From Vanilla planifolia (lineage: Eukaryota > Streptophyta > Magnoliopsida > Asparagales > Orchidaceae), in NCBI GenBank assembly GCA_023846275.1, contig CM043874.1, positions 23,464,630 through 23,528,629 on the forward strand: a stretch of DNA of 64,000 bases, given 5' to 3'. Each line of letters opens with the position of its first letter. The first letter of the stretch is position 1. Positions 1 through 13,226 of the stretch are shown in pieces. A program made the translations under genes and the position numbers. The notes beneath the pieces were generated by a model. The model ran no database searches and was not told the origin of the DNA. It saw nothing but the letters and a program-made list of their open reading frames with translations.

Positions 1-3000
1 ATATATTATTTTAATTTTTACAAGAAATAAGAGTTTTTAATCAAAACCATTATCACAAACTTCATTCTGCAATGGCTATCCCCACTTACAAAAGTCCTTA
101 TCGTTGACATTGCTCACACGGGAGGGTATTATGCCCACATGTTGATAGTGCCTTGCAACTTGCTTGAAGATAACACTCTACATTAGGTGTTATGATTCAC
201 GTTTGCTATAGTATTTCCTTTATGGCATGATCTTTTCATGTACGTAATTTTGCACATGGATATTTGGCATGCCCACCTTCCTTTAGGCCCATCAAAGTTT
301 CCATGTAGAACAAGACCTATGCAATACAATATGTGCTCTGATGCACCTATAATGAGCCTTCATGCATAGTTCTTATTGCCTTGTGCTACTTTATGATTTC
401 TTTTTTTATGTCCTCCATTAATTTTTTTTTAAAATTTTTAGATTTCTTAATGATTTAATTAACCTATAATTTAGCCTCTAATCACTAAGGTATCATCTGA
501 AGGATGCTTTATATAAATTACGTTCTATCAAACGTGATCAAACTATTAAAACATTACCAAATAAAGTAGAGAATATAAGTTACTTTTTAGGATCTTTATC
601 AGATTATTTTCAAAACATTGGATAGTTTTGATGGGACTGGGCCACTAATAGTTAAATCTATAATATCTTAGCTTCAAATTGGATCTCCATTATATATAAT
701 CAAATTTGCCAACATTCTATTCAATGGTAATTAGATAAATAGAAGATGATAGTAGAAAAATTAGAATCACTATTATATGCTTAATAGATTATCTGATGCA
801 TAATTAGATAAGTGTTTATACCAACTATTACTTAGTTCATTATTTATTGCTTAGAAGATGTTGAAAATCATATCTCTATTGGACAACTATTGGACTATCT
901 GATCAAAGTGCAATAGCCATTCGATTATTCAACAAACCCTTTAACATTTTACTTAACTTTAAGGGGCACTTTGGATTGACCTAATCAAACTATCTAACAC
1001 TATGATTGGATAATGTAATATTTTCTTAAAGTTTATAAGAGCTCTTGACATTTCTTAGATTTTCAAAATCTTATCTAAATGTCTCAATAGCTTTCTTATA
1101 AATAGTAATTGATTTCATGCCTTTCATACCTCCTTGATCACTTAGCTTACAAAATTCACAAGCAAGAAGCAAACTAAAGTGCAATAAGAGCTTCTTATTC
1201 TAGCTATCAAACAATATTCATTTCTTAGTTTTGTGTTCAAGTATAATTGGTTTCTCTAAACTAATCTCTTCATAGTTCTAGATAGTACTTCATTGATTCA
1301 AATAGGTTATGGGTTTGTTGTAGAAGCCTTATTGTAATTTCTCTTAATTTCCTTTGAATGTATTTCTTTTATAGCATATCACACAAATTACAAAGGCTTT
1401 TTAGAGCATTAAATGTTATTATACACATTTGAATTTTCAAAAGATTACGATTTCCCCTGTCTTATGTGGGGTTAAATTTCCTTCAAAGAGCATAAAAATT
1501 AAGGTCATGGTGAGGTTCAATGGACATTGAATGTATTTTGTGATTGTAGATACAATATGGGTTTTAGGGTTGTTGTTATACGTGACGGTGAAGAGGGTAT
1601 TACTACAAAAACCATATGAATATGGTTATGATTTGTAAAAAAAATAATCACATTTGTAAACCAAGAGGGATGTTTCAATTTGTGTCTTAACAACAAAAAG
1701 TGTTGTTTAGTTACAATAGTAGCTAGGGTTGATGGCTTGGAGCCCCGATCTTTCCCAAAATGGCATGCATTTTCACCACTATTTTGCTTTAACATGATTT
1801 ACAATAAAAAATAATGTGGAAGTTGACCTCCAAATGAATAAGCACACCAATTCTATATTAAAGAAATTAATTGTATAACATGACAAGTATTTAATTTAAA
1901 AAATTTTATAGGTATACTTTTCTTTTCCTTTTATCTTGACATTTAATTTGATTTTAATTTTTTTGAAAAGCATGATTTGGAAGAAATGAAAATTTGAATA
2001 AAATTTTCAATGAATTTTATAAATGAAATAAAGTAAATGTTGTAAAAATAAATTGATTTTTTTCTAGTTCCTTTTTAATGTGATTGTGAGATAATGCAAA
2101 TTCTTTTTCATTGTTTTATAAAAAAAAATCAATTATTTTTTAATGGTATATATTGGTCGTCTTTGAGCTGCCAGTAATATATACTAAACAATTTTTCTAT
2201 CAATCTATATGAAAGTAAAATATCACAACTGAAGTAAAGTGCAAAAAATAAAATTGTAGGAGATAAAAAGAAGAAAAAAAAAAGTAAAGTTGCTGAATAA
2301 TTAGCAAGTAAATATTACTGCAAGAATGTAAACTGTAGAATTGAAAATTACTTCAAAGATCACATGGCAAAGAGGAAGTGTGGTAATCACATTTCTTGTA
2401 ACTAATTTGCATAATGTAGAAGAAACTAAACAAAATTTTATAATAATTTAATTTTTTTATGTTTCCAATCTATAAAAACTATAGAAGAAGTTCCTTTGTT
2501 GGCCATCAAAAAATTGTTTGTAGAAACCCTAACTATAATATTTGTGAAGTACAAGTATTCTAATTTTGATATAAAGAAGCGAGAGTAAACTAAAAATCCT
2601 TAAAGGATCCTAATTTGACTAAATCAAATCCAAGTGAGAACAAATGGATAATGCATAAAAGATAATAGTAAAATAAAAGCAAGGGATTGCTTAAAAGATA
2701 ATAGTAACAACATTAACTTTTTTGCAAGGATAACCCTCAATCCTCACATCAAAAAAAATAGCAACAAGTTATACTATGTAATTCTCCAAGCCCTTTAATT
2801 TATTGAAGCATGATGAAAGTCATAAAATGCTTCAATAAAATTTTTCCTAGTAAATGCATTAAACTTCATAATATTGTATAAATTTTGTATTATTACTTCT
2901 CCAGTTCATAAAATTTTCAGTCACATAGATGATAACCTTTTTCTAGAACAAAATAAAAAATCATGCAAACTCACATGTCAAATGTCAAGGCTCATTTTTT

Positions 3001-5390
3001 ATTCATTAGTTTGCTTCCTGTAGTTATCGTAAACTTTCTTTTCCACATCTTTTATCAAATTAATCTAAATATTGATTGAATTTTAGAGCAAAAAACAATG
3101 TCGTTTGGTAACATGAAGATGGATCTTTTCTTAAAATTATTATATTTTATTAATGTTCATGAATTTTATTAATTTTCCTAATTTGTTCATCTATTTTTGA
3201 AAGATAAATCGTAGCAGCACTTTAAAGTTTTTATAAAATGTTCTTGAAGTGACTAATAAGTGAGTTACACCATCCAAAATTCTTATTTTTTGAACAGAAT
3301 AAAATGATTAATCTCAGGGAATCTATGCCGGTCAATTTTGAGTGCCATCACTAAAAATCAAGGGAAAGCTAAGATAAAATCTATCTTAATATATTCCCAT
3401 GATTTATAAAACATTGTATTTCTGTATTGAACTGATTTGCATGTACTATAACTGCAATAATTCTAATAGCTTGTTTCTTTAAGCCTGACAACTAAAATTT
3501 ATCTTTCAGCAAGTCTGTAGCATTATATTTTCCAAAGTATCCTTTTTAAACATCTCCCATGTATTTCCTATTTTGTTAAATAGAGAAGAGAAGAGCTTGG
3601 AATGCTGAGTTTATTTCACCAAAATAAATACTATCTCTCAATATTCAGTTCTTCAAAACAAATATTTTTAAAAATTTCATTTCGTAAAAATAGTGTAATA
3701 GACATTTATCATTAATCAAATTAAAAATATAAAAGTTATTTTAAATCAGTTTAATTGTTGGACCATATTTATACCAAAGATTCAAATATATCTTTTATAA
3801 AATACACAAAAAATTGTAGGAACAACAAACTTTAAGAATATTTCCATGTTCAAGATTTTCTTGTGTTCTCTTATTTTGTCAATATTTATTTTAAAGACAT
3901 TAGTTGGTACCACATCTTTAAATTACCAATTTATGAATGAAGACATATTTTTTGAATTAAAAATGTCATACACAATCCGTAAATTTAGTAGATGATGAAC
4001 ATAGGATCTAACATAAATAATATAAATACAAATATTTTATCTCAAGTTTTTCTATATATGTCCTAAAAATATGCATTCATTTTTTATAAAGTACTCGACA
4101 CTTTTGATGATTCGAACAACATCACTATAATTTATAAATTCATTTCATAGTTTTAATGTTGTTTTCTTCTCATCTCTTTGGTCCTAATATGAAAATAACC
4201 ACTCATAGATATACTTAGAAAAAAAAAATGAGATCCTACACATTATATCTATGATATCTTCTAATGTACAAATAGAAATTCTATATTTACTATTGATTTT
4301 ATTAATGGTTTACACACAATTTTTCATTTTTCACATCTCTTTGGTGCAAATATGACATGAATTTAACAAAATGAGTTAAAAGCTTTTCTTTGACAATTCT
4401 TCAGTTTCTTTTCATAGTATGGAAATTCAAAATGGGTGGTTAAAGAATCCAAAATATTAAGATGATTTACCATATGTAGCTTATAATTTAGTAGAAAGAC
4501 CATTAAGTTTAATATCCTCATATCCTTTTGATAGTTTCTTAATTTCTTTAAGCAAGAAATCATGATATGTTATGCCCTAAATGATTGAAGTAGTCTTTAA
4601 GACGCAAATTATCCCATTATTAAAGATCTTTTTTTTTCTAAATTCCTTCTCATTTTGAATATTAATATTGATCATACAATGTAAGAGTTCCTCTACAAAG
4701 GGCATTAAATGCTATTGTAGCAATCATTATGTATTTTTTTTTTTGCAAGTTCATTTGGTCAGATTTTTAGTCTCATAATACTTCTAGTTGACTCCAACAA
4801 TTATAGAGGATTATGAAAAGATTATGAAGTAATATTTATGTGTTTAAAATGCCTTGACATTAGAGAATACATTTAGTTCAATTGTTTAATTTAATTACAC
4901 AAAAAGAAAATCAAGAAAACATTTTGGAATTTTCTTTTTTACCAATGTATTGCTGTTCCTCTTTGGTTATAGAGTAAGAATACATGTGATCATAGCGACA
5001 CTTTTGACACCACATTTGTCCTAAATATTGTTTTCAGCCATTCATTTTTAAATATGCAAATGATACTTTGTCTACAAATATAACTTTTGTATATGATGTT
5101 ACACATGGTATTGTAAGATTTTCACATAAATTCCCATACAAGGAAGAAATCTCAAAATTAATAAAACAATAATAAATTATAAATGTTACAAGAAGAAGAT
5201 ATTGATGAACCTAGTACATTAGAGTGAATGACAAGATTCAAAAATAAATTATCTAACTAATTCTACACATAGAAAGATAAAATATGTGCATGTTAGACAA
5301 ATAATGTTTAATCCATTCATTTGGTATAAGTGAATTCATGTAGGGAAGTGTTAATAGAAATGAAAAAAATTATAAATCTAAGTGAATAAG
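1..5390. other. AT-rich intergenic DNA, no recognisable gene
   Basis: Long A/T tracts with stops in every frame. The longest open frame (1517-1795, minus) shows no motif and looks accidental. Around 1093-1100 a TATA-like TATAAATAG is followed by a polar, C/T-richer stretch to about 1500 that resembles an old LTR leader, but I found no partner LTR, primer site or coding relic to confirm it. At 2143-2186 two near-complementary 12-15 base arms (around ggtatatattgg and ccagtaatatatact) could fold into a hairpin. Nothing else can be assigned. Confidence 0.5.
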
Positions 5391-5399
5391 TAATATTAG

Positions 5400-6590
5400 C
5401 AAAATGGGAATCCCACTATTAAATTTTAACCAAGCTTTGATACCAAAGATAGAAAAGAATGTAGGAGTTAAACTTCTATAGCTACATCTCAACTACTATC
5501 AAATAATAGAAAATGAATAAGGGATGAAAACTAATGACTAGATTTGGGTATGAGCTCCAGTACTAACTAATGGTGAAGTGAATATAGTTATGATACCAAA
5601 TTGGTAGGTAAGAAAAGTGAAAAGGGAAGGATAACCTATGACTTCTTTCTACTTAGATCATATTCTAGATGAGTAGAAGAAACTTTAAAAGTCATAGATT
5701 CACATAAAAAATTAATATATGTTTGTTTCCATCCCATTGAAACATATTTATAGAAGTACAAATACTCACCTTTAATAAAAAGTAAAAAACAAAAATGGGT
5801 TTTCTAAAAAATACAAACAAAAGGAAGCTAAAAGTAGAAAGCACTATAAAAGCATTATTTATACACCATTGCAACTCATCAATTACATAAAATGTCACTA
5901 AATAAGAAAATTCAAGTACAAATCTACAAGATTGGTTCAGTACCATTATGATAATGCAACTATCTTATATTATTTCACTCTACTATTTAAAACTCTCTCA
6001 CAAAGTTGCACTCTATATATATCTTCATTAAACTCAACATCAATCTCTTTCAGTACTTCATGATTAGAATATTTGGTTGTTTTATAATATAATATTAAAT
6101 AATCTAGCTATGTATATTAATTGTCTAACTTATTTAATGTTTTATTCATATGAAAGCTTAATACATCTATTTTGAGTACATATTTTACTTCTTAGGAGAA
6201 GAATGCAAATTGATAAAGGAAGGGCATTATAAAATCTTATAGTGAGATTTGGGGAATTGATAAAGGAGGCAATTAGAAATCAATCTAGTTCTCAACTATA
6301 ATTTGATACTACATTAGTGGAGAAACCTAAGTAGAATGTGAATCCTATAGGTAGATCTTAACTTAGCTATGATAGCAAATGATGAAGAAGGTGAGAGGAG
6401 TGAAACTCTTTCAATTAAATCTCAACCATTATTTAACACCAAATTGTAAAGAATAAATACAACATAAGAATCTTATGATAGGATGTGGATGTGATCTGTA
6501 ATAGTAATTGATAGAGAAAGGATAACAATTTTAATACTAAATTGTTGGAGGGATAATGAAGAAAGCAAAAGGGAAAGAGAAGGTAATGTG
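5400..6590. repeat. Diverged 57-65 bp tandem repeat, interrupted
   Basis: About four units lie at 5405-5620 and about six at 6220-6590, separated by roughly 600 bp of other AT-rich DNA. The first two units are the same length (57 bp) and align end to end without gaps, sharing positions such as ...ATAGAAAA..AAT..AGG. The common pattern is gTgaAActc, then atCtCAAc, then ttgataccaa, then a purine-rich tail. The phrase ttgataccaa resembles the complement of a retrotransposon primer site, so the array may derive from an LTR or leader region; that is inference. The units are too diverged to give a reliable consensus by eye. Confidence 0.5.
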
Positions 6591-6599
6591 ATGCCCTTT

Positions 6600-9500
6600 T
6601 TGTGCTTTCTAGCTTGCAATGTGGGTAAAGAAGATTCCAAGCTATGCCTCCCCCTTACCTAGGCATTTTTATGGCATAAGAAAGCTTCATGATCTATGAT
6701 TCACAACCAAATGAAAGTATCTTTATATAAGTAAAAATGATAACCATTAGATTAGAAGTAAAACAAAAAGGACATCTTTCCTAAGGAATACAAAAAAAAA
6801 AAAGAAAATATATAGAAAATATACAAGCACACAAAGTCCTTAACATAATAACCAAACTAATGATTCAAATTGCTAATAAATAACAAAACTCAGATATGAG
6901 ACCACTAGATGAAGTCATCATCATCATCTTAATGCAACTTATCCTACATCAATAACCAAATAGGATTCAAAGATATGAAAGTTGGAAATACCATTCTGTG
7001 TCAATTAATTCAACTAGATTATAAGGGAATGGTTTAATACCTTTTCTTTTTAGTTTTAATTATTGCATACTTTAATTTATTTTCATGTTAAATATAGATT
7101 ATCACATAATATTATTTAATTTTTTATTTTTGTTAAAAGAAAGTGGTAATATATTTTAGGTACATATGCATAGTTCATGCGTCATGCTAATTATAAATAA
7201 GGTAATCGATCATTTAATAATGGAGACATCAAATGTTATAATAATTACCAAATTATGCACTGGTGGCTAACCATGTTCCCAGGAGTTCTTTAACATAAAT
7301 AAGTTAAAAGTATGAATTATACCTAGGATCAACCGACTGTTTGAATTTGAAATTGAAAAAATAATCTTATTTAAATTTTAAATTGGTGATGTAACTTGTT
7401 ATTAATTAGATCAAGTTGCATGTGCATGCTAAATTTTGTTAAAAAGTAGAGGTAAATTAGGTTTGGGGATAAACATGCTTTTGAAAAGGTTTTAATCTGA
7501 TAAATATATCATAGAATTGAAGTTTGTTTGTAATCATAGTGAAAGATTTAATAATGATATTATAATAATTCTTTTAAGAAAATTTAATATTGCCAATCAA
7601 AGGAAAATGGGAGAAGGGTACAAGGATGAGTAGGAAGAAAAACATAAACAGGAGCGAGAGAGATAGAGAAAGAGAGGAAGAGAGAGGAAAGTAGGACCTT
7701 TGGAGTCCTAAGAAAGAGGAACCTATTGTTGGTAAATCAACAAAGTTTAAACTAAGTGGGAGAACTATATCTAGAAACTTATTAAGGGATAGACAAAATT
7801 GAAGTACTGAAATAGAAAATTAAAGTATTCATAATTTTTTTAGCTTTTAATTGTATGAAGTTATGAATGTAAAGAAGGAATACAAACTAATTCAAGAAAC
7901 TTTCATGCATTAAAATTTGTTGAAATCAAGGTTGATGATTTTTGGGAGTAGTTTCACCTTGTGAAATCTTCTCATGAAACAAAATTATTGAACTAATTTC
8001 AAGGATCAAATAGTCAAATTCATTTGGTGGGTAGGAATATTTTTAGTGGTTTAGATAATTAAGAAGCATTAATTATTCAAATGGTTGAATCCATTATCTA
8101 ATAAAGTGTAAATTAACCCATAAAAAATAAGTAAAATTCACAAATAAATTCATTATGGTAATAAGATAGTCTAAGCATAATTCAAATGGTCTAATATTGA
8201 ATTGATTTATTATTATTATCGGTTATGTGGCTTAATTAATGAAAGAATTTTGAGAAAAATACTTAGTTGAACTCAAGAAAAATTGAAATTTTTGATAATA
8301 TAAAATTTTTTCTAAATCATAATATAAAAATCGTGTTTTAAAAAATGATTTGGAAAAGAAGGGAAATTAGTAAAGAAGTTAGGTAAGTGGATTCAAAATT
8401 ATTTATCAGTGATTATGTTCTTCATATTTAATAACAATCTAAAAGATTTACATCATTATGTATGAAGTAAGACATATTACATTAAATAGAGAAATGATGC
8501 TAATATTGAAAGATCATATTTTAAATATCAAGTTCATTATTGGAAGAGAGTTGCGCATAAAAAAATTGAAAAAAAGAGAGAAATATATGGATATTTGGCA
8601 GCAATTAAAAACCCAAGGATTTTTTTAAATCAATGATACCTTTATACCTACTTGAGCATTTGTTATGTTTACTATGGCACAAACTTTTAGAAGATTTATT
8701 CATCTTATGATATTTTACTATACAAACTAAGGGTAATTGAGTAAAAATGTATTAAAAGAGGAAGTTTTTAGAAACATATTTTCTATCACATTTTTTTTCA
8801 TATGATTTGTTATGATTCATGATTTATTTATTTATTTTTCATATGATAGTATATTTTTTATAATGTTGAAACTTTGATAAAGCACACAAGCGATGGTTTT
8901 CTTTGTGTAAATCCATCTATTATGCTAGTATTTGTCTTAACCCTATTAGGGAAAATATTATAGGCATAAATTATGCATGAGATTATTTCAAAGATTAGCA
9001 AAACTAATGTAGAAAAAAAATATTCTATTTTATTTTTACATCTTAGGATGAAAAGGAAAATGTAAAGTGATTTGTTTGTTATTCAACAGATAAATAGAGA
9101 AGGATGTTGTAACATTGTAACTTGGGATTTATATTATAAATAAAAGATTTAAAATAAATAACTTTTTTCCTTATAGTTATTTGCACAATTATTTATCTTT
9201 TATTTGTTTTATGCATATTGAAAAGGAATAATTTATGTTATAATTCACTCCCTCAACTAAAAGAGAAAATGCAAGACAAACACAAATGTCCAATACACAA
9301 AAGTATGTCTAGACATATAAGGAGTTTTAGTGAGCTATGCACCTTAAATGTCAACCACGGAAGAATGGAAATTTTTTCTTTTTAGGATGGTTTATTTTTA
9401 TCAATTCAATATTTTCCCAATTCTCTTTAGGATGAGAATACTAATAATTTAAAAAAGCTACAAAAGTAGTTAAACAAACTTAGGAATGAAGCAAAGGAAA

Positions 9501-11262
9501 GAAGTGAGTTGTAATATGAACTTAAGAAATGAAATTTCACAAACAAAGTACAGCAAATAGATGGTAGTTAGTGGAGAATAAATGTAAGCTACTTCACCAG
9601 ACTAGCTACTATGTCACAATGCCAAACATGTTACAATGGCATTATATAGAGCTCATTGAGAACTCTAACATTCAATTTTTTGCTTGTGGGAGAAGCATTG
9701 AATAAAATGTTAATTTTGATGGTAATAATCTCATTAGGAAATATATTTATAGTTGTACCATTTATGTCATAGTAATAATTTAAAAGAGAATTTAAAGCTT
9801 GGATGCACAATGGTCTTAAAAATTGCAAAAGCTTAATGTGCCAAAGCTATATTTATGATATTTTTAAGGAATGTGCAATTTTTTCCCATATTTTTTGATT
9901 TTGACTTGAATTAACTATAGGTTCTTCTATTATTTTTCAATTCCAAATATCACAATTGTCTTTTATTTGAAAGATAGGTACATTTCACTTTCTATAAATT
10001 CATAATTTTAAATATTTATATCAATAAAAGTTACTTTTTATCTAATAAACAATGCTACCACTCTTTTCAATGTTAGGAAACTAAATCAACTACATTTATT
10101 TACCTATAATTTTATTTATATAAGATTAAAAACATAAAACATATATATATTTTGACATAGACAACCATAACTTCTCAATAATGCATTTTATATTATATTT
10201 TGAAATGAATATCTATATTAACAACATGTTCGACATTATCATTTCATATTTTCTCCTATAAGCTTTAGTGATAGTACTCTATCATTTTTCTTACATCATT
10301 TTCATAAATCTTTTAAAATTATGTTTTTAGAAGGTTGCCTCAACTATCATTATTTTGACATATTTTATTAGCAATTTTTAGTTTGTTGTTCTATTTTTTT
10401 CTAAAGTTTTAGAGCTAACCTTCATGATTCCTTCTAGCCTAAACTATCATTTTACATCTTTTGTGATGTAGTTTTCAAATTCATTAAGTATTGGTAAATA
10501 TAATTTGTTTCATATATATTGTGTTTGAATTTGTTTAATTTCAACTTTGTTTTACATGTAGTTTTGAATGTTATTCCTCATGTATCAAACTCTTACTCCT
10601 TATTTCAAATATTGTGACTATCTCAAAACCTAGGCTAGCAATTGCTTGTTTCTAATGAAATAAAATGATAGTTAATGTACTCCAACTTGCTCTTGCCCTC
10701 TTAAATGTCATCATGAAGCCTAAAGAGTTTCTTTTTTGAAATAATTAACAATTATTTCCTTAACTCACTAATCTTTAGCAAATGACTCACAATTTGAAAT
10801 CTTGACATATTCATATCCAAATTCTACCAAAGATAAAATACATTTAGGCTTTCTTTTTCTTTTATTTCAATTATAAACTTGAAGGAGGTTTTGTCTTAGG
10901 TTTTAATTGAGCATACTTAGTGTTTTAAAGTTTATAATTTTATTTTTCTCTTCTACTTTTTAGCATATTCTCCATATGCATTTAAGAATACTTCATTACT
11001 ATCTATATATAAATTTATATGAATTGAATGTTTATTTTATTTATAAGGATTTCATCACAATAATCTTTCGATGAAGTTTTAACTTGTTTGAGTCATTTTG
11101 GTCAGATTTTCTAAATCTTAAAATTAATTTTATCTAGGAATTTTTTGTGCTTAGAAAAAGACTTATGTTTCTCTGCTTGTCTTGAGTTTGGCCACTAACT
11201 ATCACAAAGTAAGGAAGTAGAGAAATTGGAATAGGCAAGTGACCAAATTAAGGTAATACTTG
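6600..11262. other. AT-rich intergenic DNA, no recognisable gene
   Basis: No coding relic could be read in any frame apart from short open stretches without motifs. The one compositional landmark is the purine tract at 7607-7720, listed separately. The C/T-richer text at about 10200-11200 may be further degraded transposon sequence on either strand, but no domain supports this. Confidence 0.45.
7607..7720. repeat. Purine-rich (GA) low-complexity tract
   Basis: About 110 bp that is almost entirely A and G on the + strand, with runs of gag and aga. It is an imperfect GA microsatellite embedded in otherwise T-rich DNA. Confidence 0.7.
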
Positions 11263-12130
11263 TGTTGGCCATATTTTTTTTTATTTGCTTTATAATTTGC
11301 TCTCCTAAATGACTATGTGTATGTAGGGAACTCAATACTTTTCCTATATATTAATCTCAAATGAACATTGCCTCATGCTTATTTTTTAGCTATACAAGTC
11401 TTAGTCAATGTGTATTCAAGTTCAAGCTCTAAACTCGATCAAAACCTTGACACACCAAGATTCATTTTAATTTTATTGATTCTTTCACTTTCTCTTGCTA
11501 ATTTACTAACACTAAATATGAACTAACATTTAAATACTATAATATTTACTTTGGTTATTATTCTCTAAGTGTAGAGATTACCTCCCAAATCTATGTTTTC
11601 TTCTTTATTTCTTCCTAAATATTTTTAAGGTGAAGGTTGAATTGCAACCCACCTTTTTCTATCAATTTAGCATAATGTTATTTTTAATTTTGTTACATTA
11701 ATCATGAGATGAAGGTGTGACCACCACGTCCTTAGCTTTATTCATACTAACAATTTTATTTTAAGTTTACTTTGTGAGAGTAAATTATATAGTTCTCAAA
11801 AGCTTTAATATTTCCTACAAAAATAAAAGTTCTTATTATTTATTATTTCTAGTGTTAGTACACTAACTATGTTATGGTATTTTTTTGTAGTTTCTCTTTA
11901 TTTTTTTATTGAAGATAAATGCTTTTATATAATGCATTAATAAGAAAAACTCTTCAAGTGAATCATTTTTTTTCTTTCTTATAAATAGGTTGAGAAATTT
12001 TCACATAATTTAAAAACTAATTATTTTCAAAACAAATTCATATTTGCTTGTTTATAAAATGAAAAACTTTTAATGACTAGATTTTATTTAAATCCAATTC
12101 ACCAGCCCTCTCATGTATGCCTAAGGACCA
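11263..12130 (+). mobile_element. Probable Ty1/copia 5' LTR
   Basis: The right end is the better supported one. The text caattcaccagccctc...aaggacca resembles the end of many plant copia LTRs, which often finish with a C-rich caccccctc box, and it is followed after 5 bp by a primer site. The left end is proposed at TGTTGGCC (11263), which would give an 868-bp LTR. That end is inference, because no second LTR was found in the window. The segment is C/T-rich on the + strand and has no open frame. Confidence 0.45.
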
Positions 12131-12135
12131 ATATT

Positions 12136-12149
12136 TGGTATCATAGAAA
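12136..12149 (+). other. Retrotransposon primer-binding site (initiator tRNA-Met)
   Basis: TGGTATCATAGA matches the usual plant initiator-Met-tRNA primer site TGGTATCAGAGC with two changes. It lies 5 bp after the proposed LTR end (..aaggacca), the normal arrangement for minus-strand priming in LTR retrotransposons. Confidence 0.6.
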
Positions 12150-13226
12150 ATCTCAATTTTATCTAGGTCTAACGTGTAAGGGAGTTTCAGTGGCTCATCC
12201 AAATCTTTTTGGGAAGAGGTTCTTTGTTGGAGGTTAATTAGCCAACTACCAACACTTTTTAAGGGCCAACCCCATAATTTTTGGAAAGATATAATGATGG
12301 AAATTTTTAGGGGTAATAATGTGGAACTTTGGATAGTCGCAAAAAAAGAATACTAAGTCTCATTAAAGAAGATAATGGGGGAAATAATTCTTGAATATTT
12401 ATTAATGTGAACCAAAATGAAAAGAAAAATATCTAACTAGAAGCTAAGGCAATAGTTAGTTTTATTATGCACTATCACCAATTGAACTTAGTTAATTATG
12501 CATACTTAGAAATGTTTGAGGAGATTTGGAAGAAGATTGAAATATTTGAAGGAATGTCACAAGAGAAGAGTTCAACATGAATATGTTCATACTTTATTAT
12601 GAGTTGTTTGAAACTAAATTAGATGGTTCGATTCAATATATGTTAGTCCACATTACAATATACTAAATGGTTTAATTTTGTTGAGTAAATCCTTTTTTGA
12701 AGAACTTGTAATAAAGATTTAAAATTTTTATCCAAAGAATATGATTTGAAACAAATAGCTATAATGGACACCCAATATCTTGCCATCTTTATGATCTCAA
12801 TTCTTTTCTTTGTTATTTCACAACAATTGAAATGAAATTATTAGAAAATCGAAGGAAACAAAATCAAATGATGGAAATAATCATGACTTATTTTGACATG
12901 GACATATCTAACTTAGGAAATGAAGTAGAGATTACAGCCTTGTGCTTCATGGATAATTTTAGTTAGAATCCTCAGAAGTATTGGTATACCAATAATTTAC
13001 TTTTGGTGAACTTCTAAGGGCATTTAACTAACTTTTCTTTGAATAATCGAAATTAAATGCTAAGTGTGTAGGCAAAAATAAGAGCTTTTAGAATCAAAGG
13101 GATTGGATGGATATCTAAATGGTAAATCAAGTAAAGCATATGATTGTCAAAAAAATTGAAAGAGTGTTAGGAATGAATTAAACAATTAGGTTCAATAATT
13201 AATGAAGGCATTTGCTCTTGCATGCA
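12150..13226 (+). pseudogene. Gag-like remnant downstream of the copia primer site
   Basis: Immediately downstream of the primer site, where gag should lie, the + strand has a coding-like stretch. An open run at about 12400-12570 reads VNQNEKKN, then after a stop LEAKAIVSFIMHYHQ and FEEIWKKIEIFEGMS. A further run near 12980-13050 (FGELL) resembles the end of copia gag. No zinc knuckle was found. Stops and frame changes interrupt it throughout. Assignment to gag rests mainly on position; I do not recognise the domain itself. Confidence 0.35.

Noticed and set aside
1517..1795. Minus-strand 92-codon frame.
   Set aside because: No motif, no transposon family match that I can name, and no conserved neighbours.
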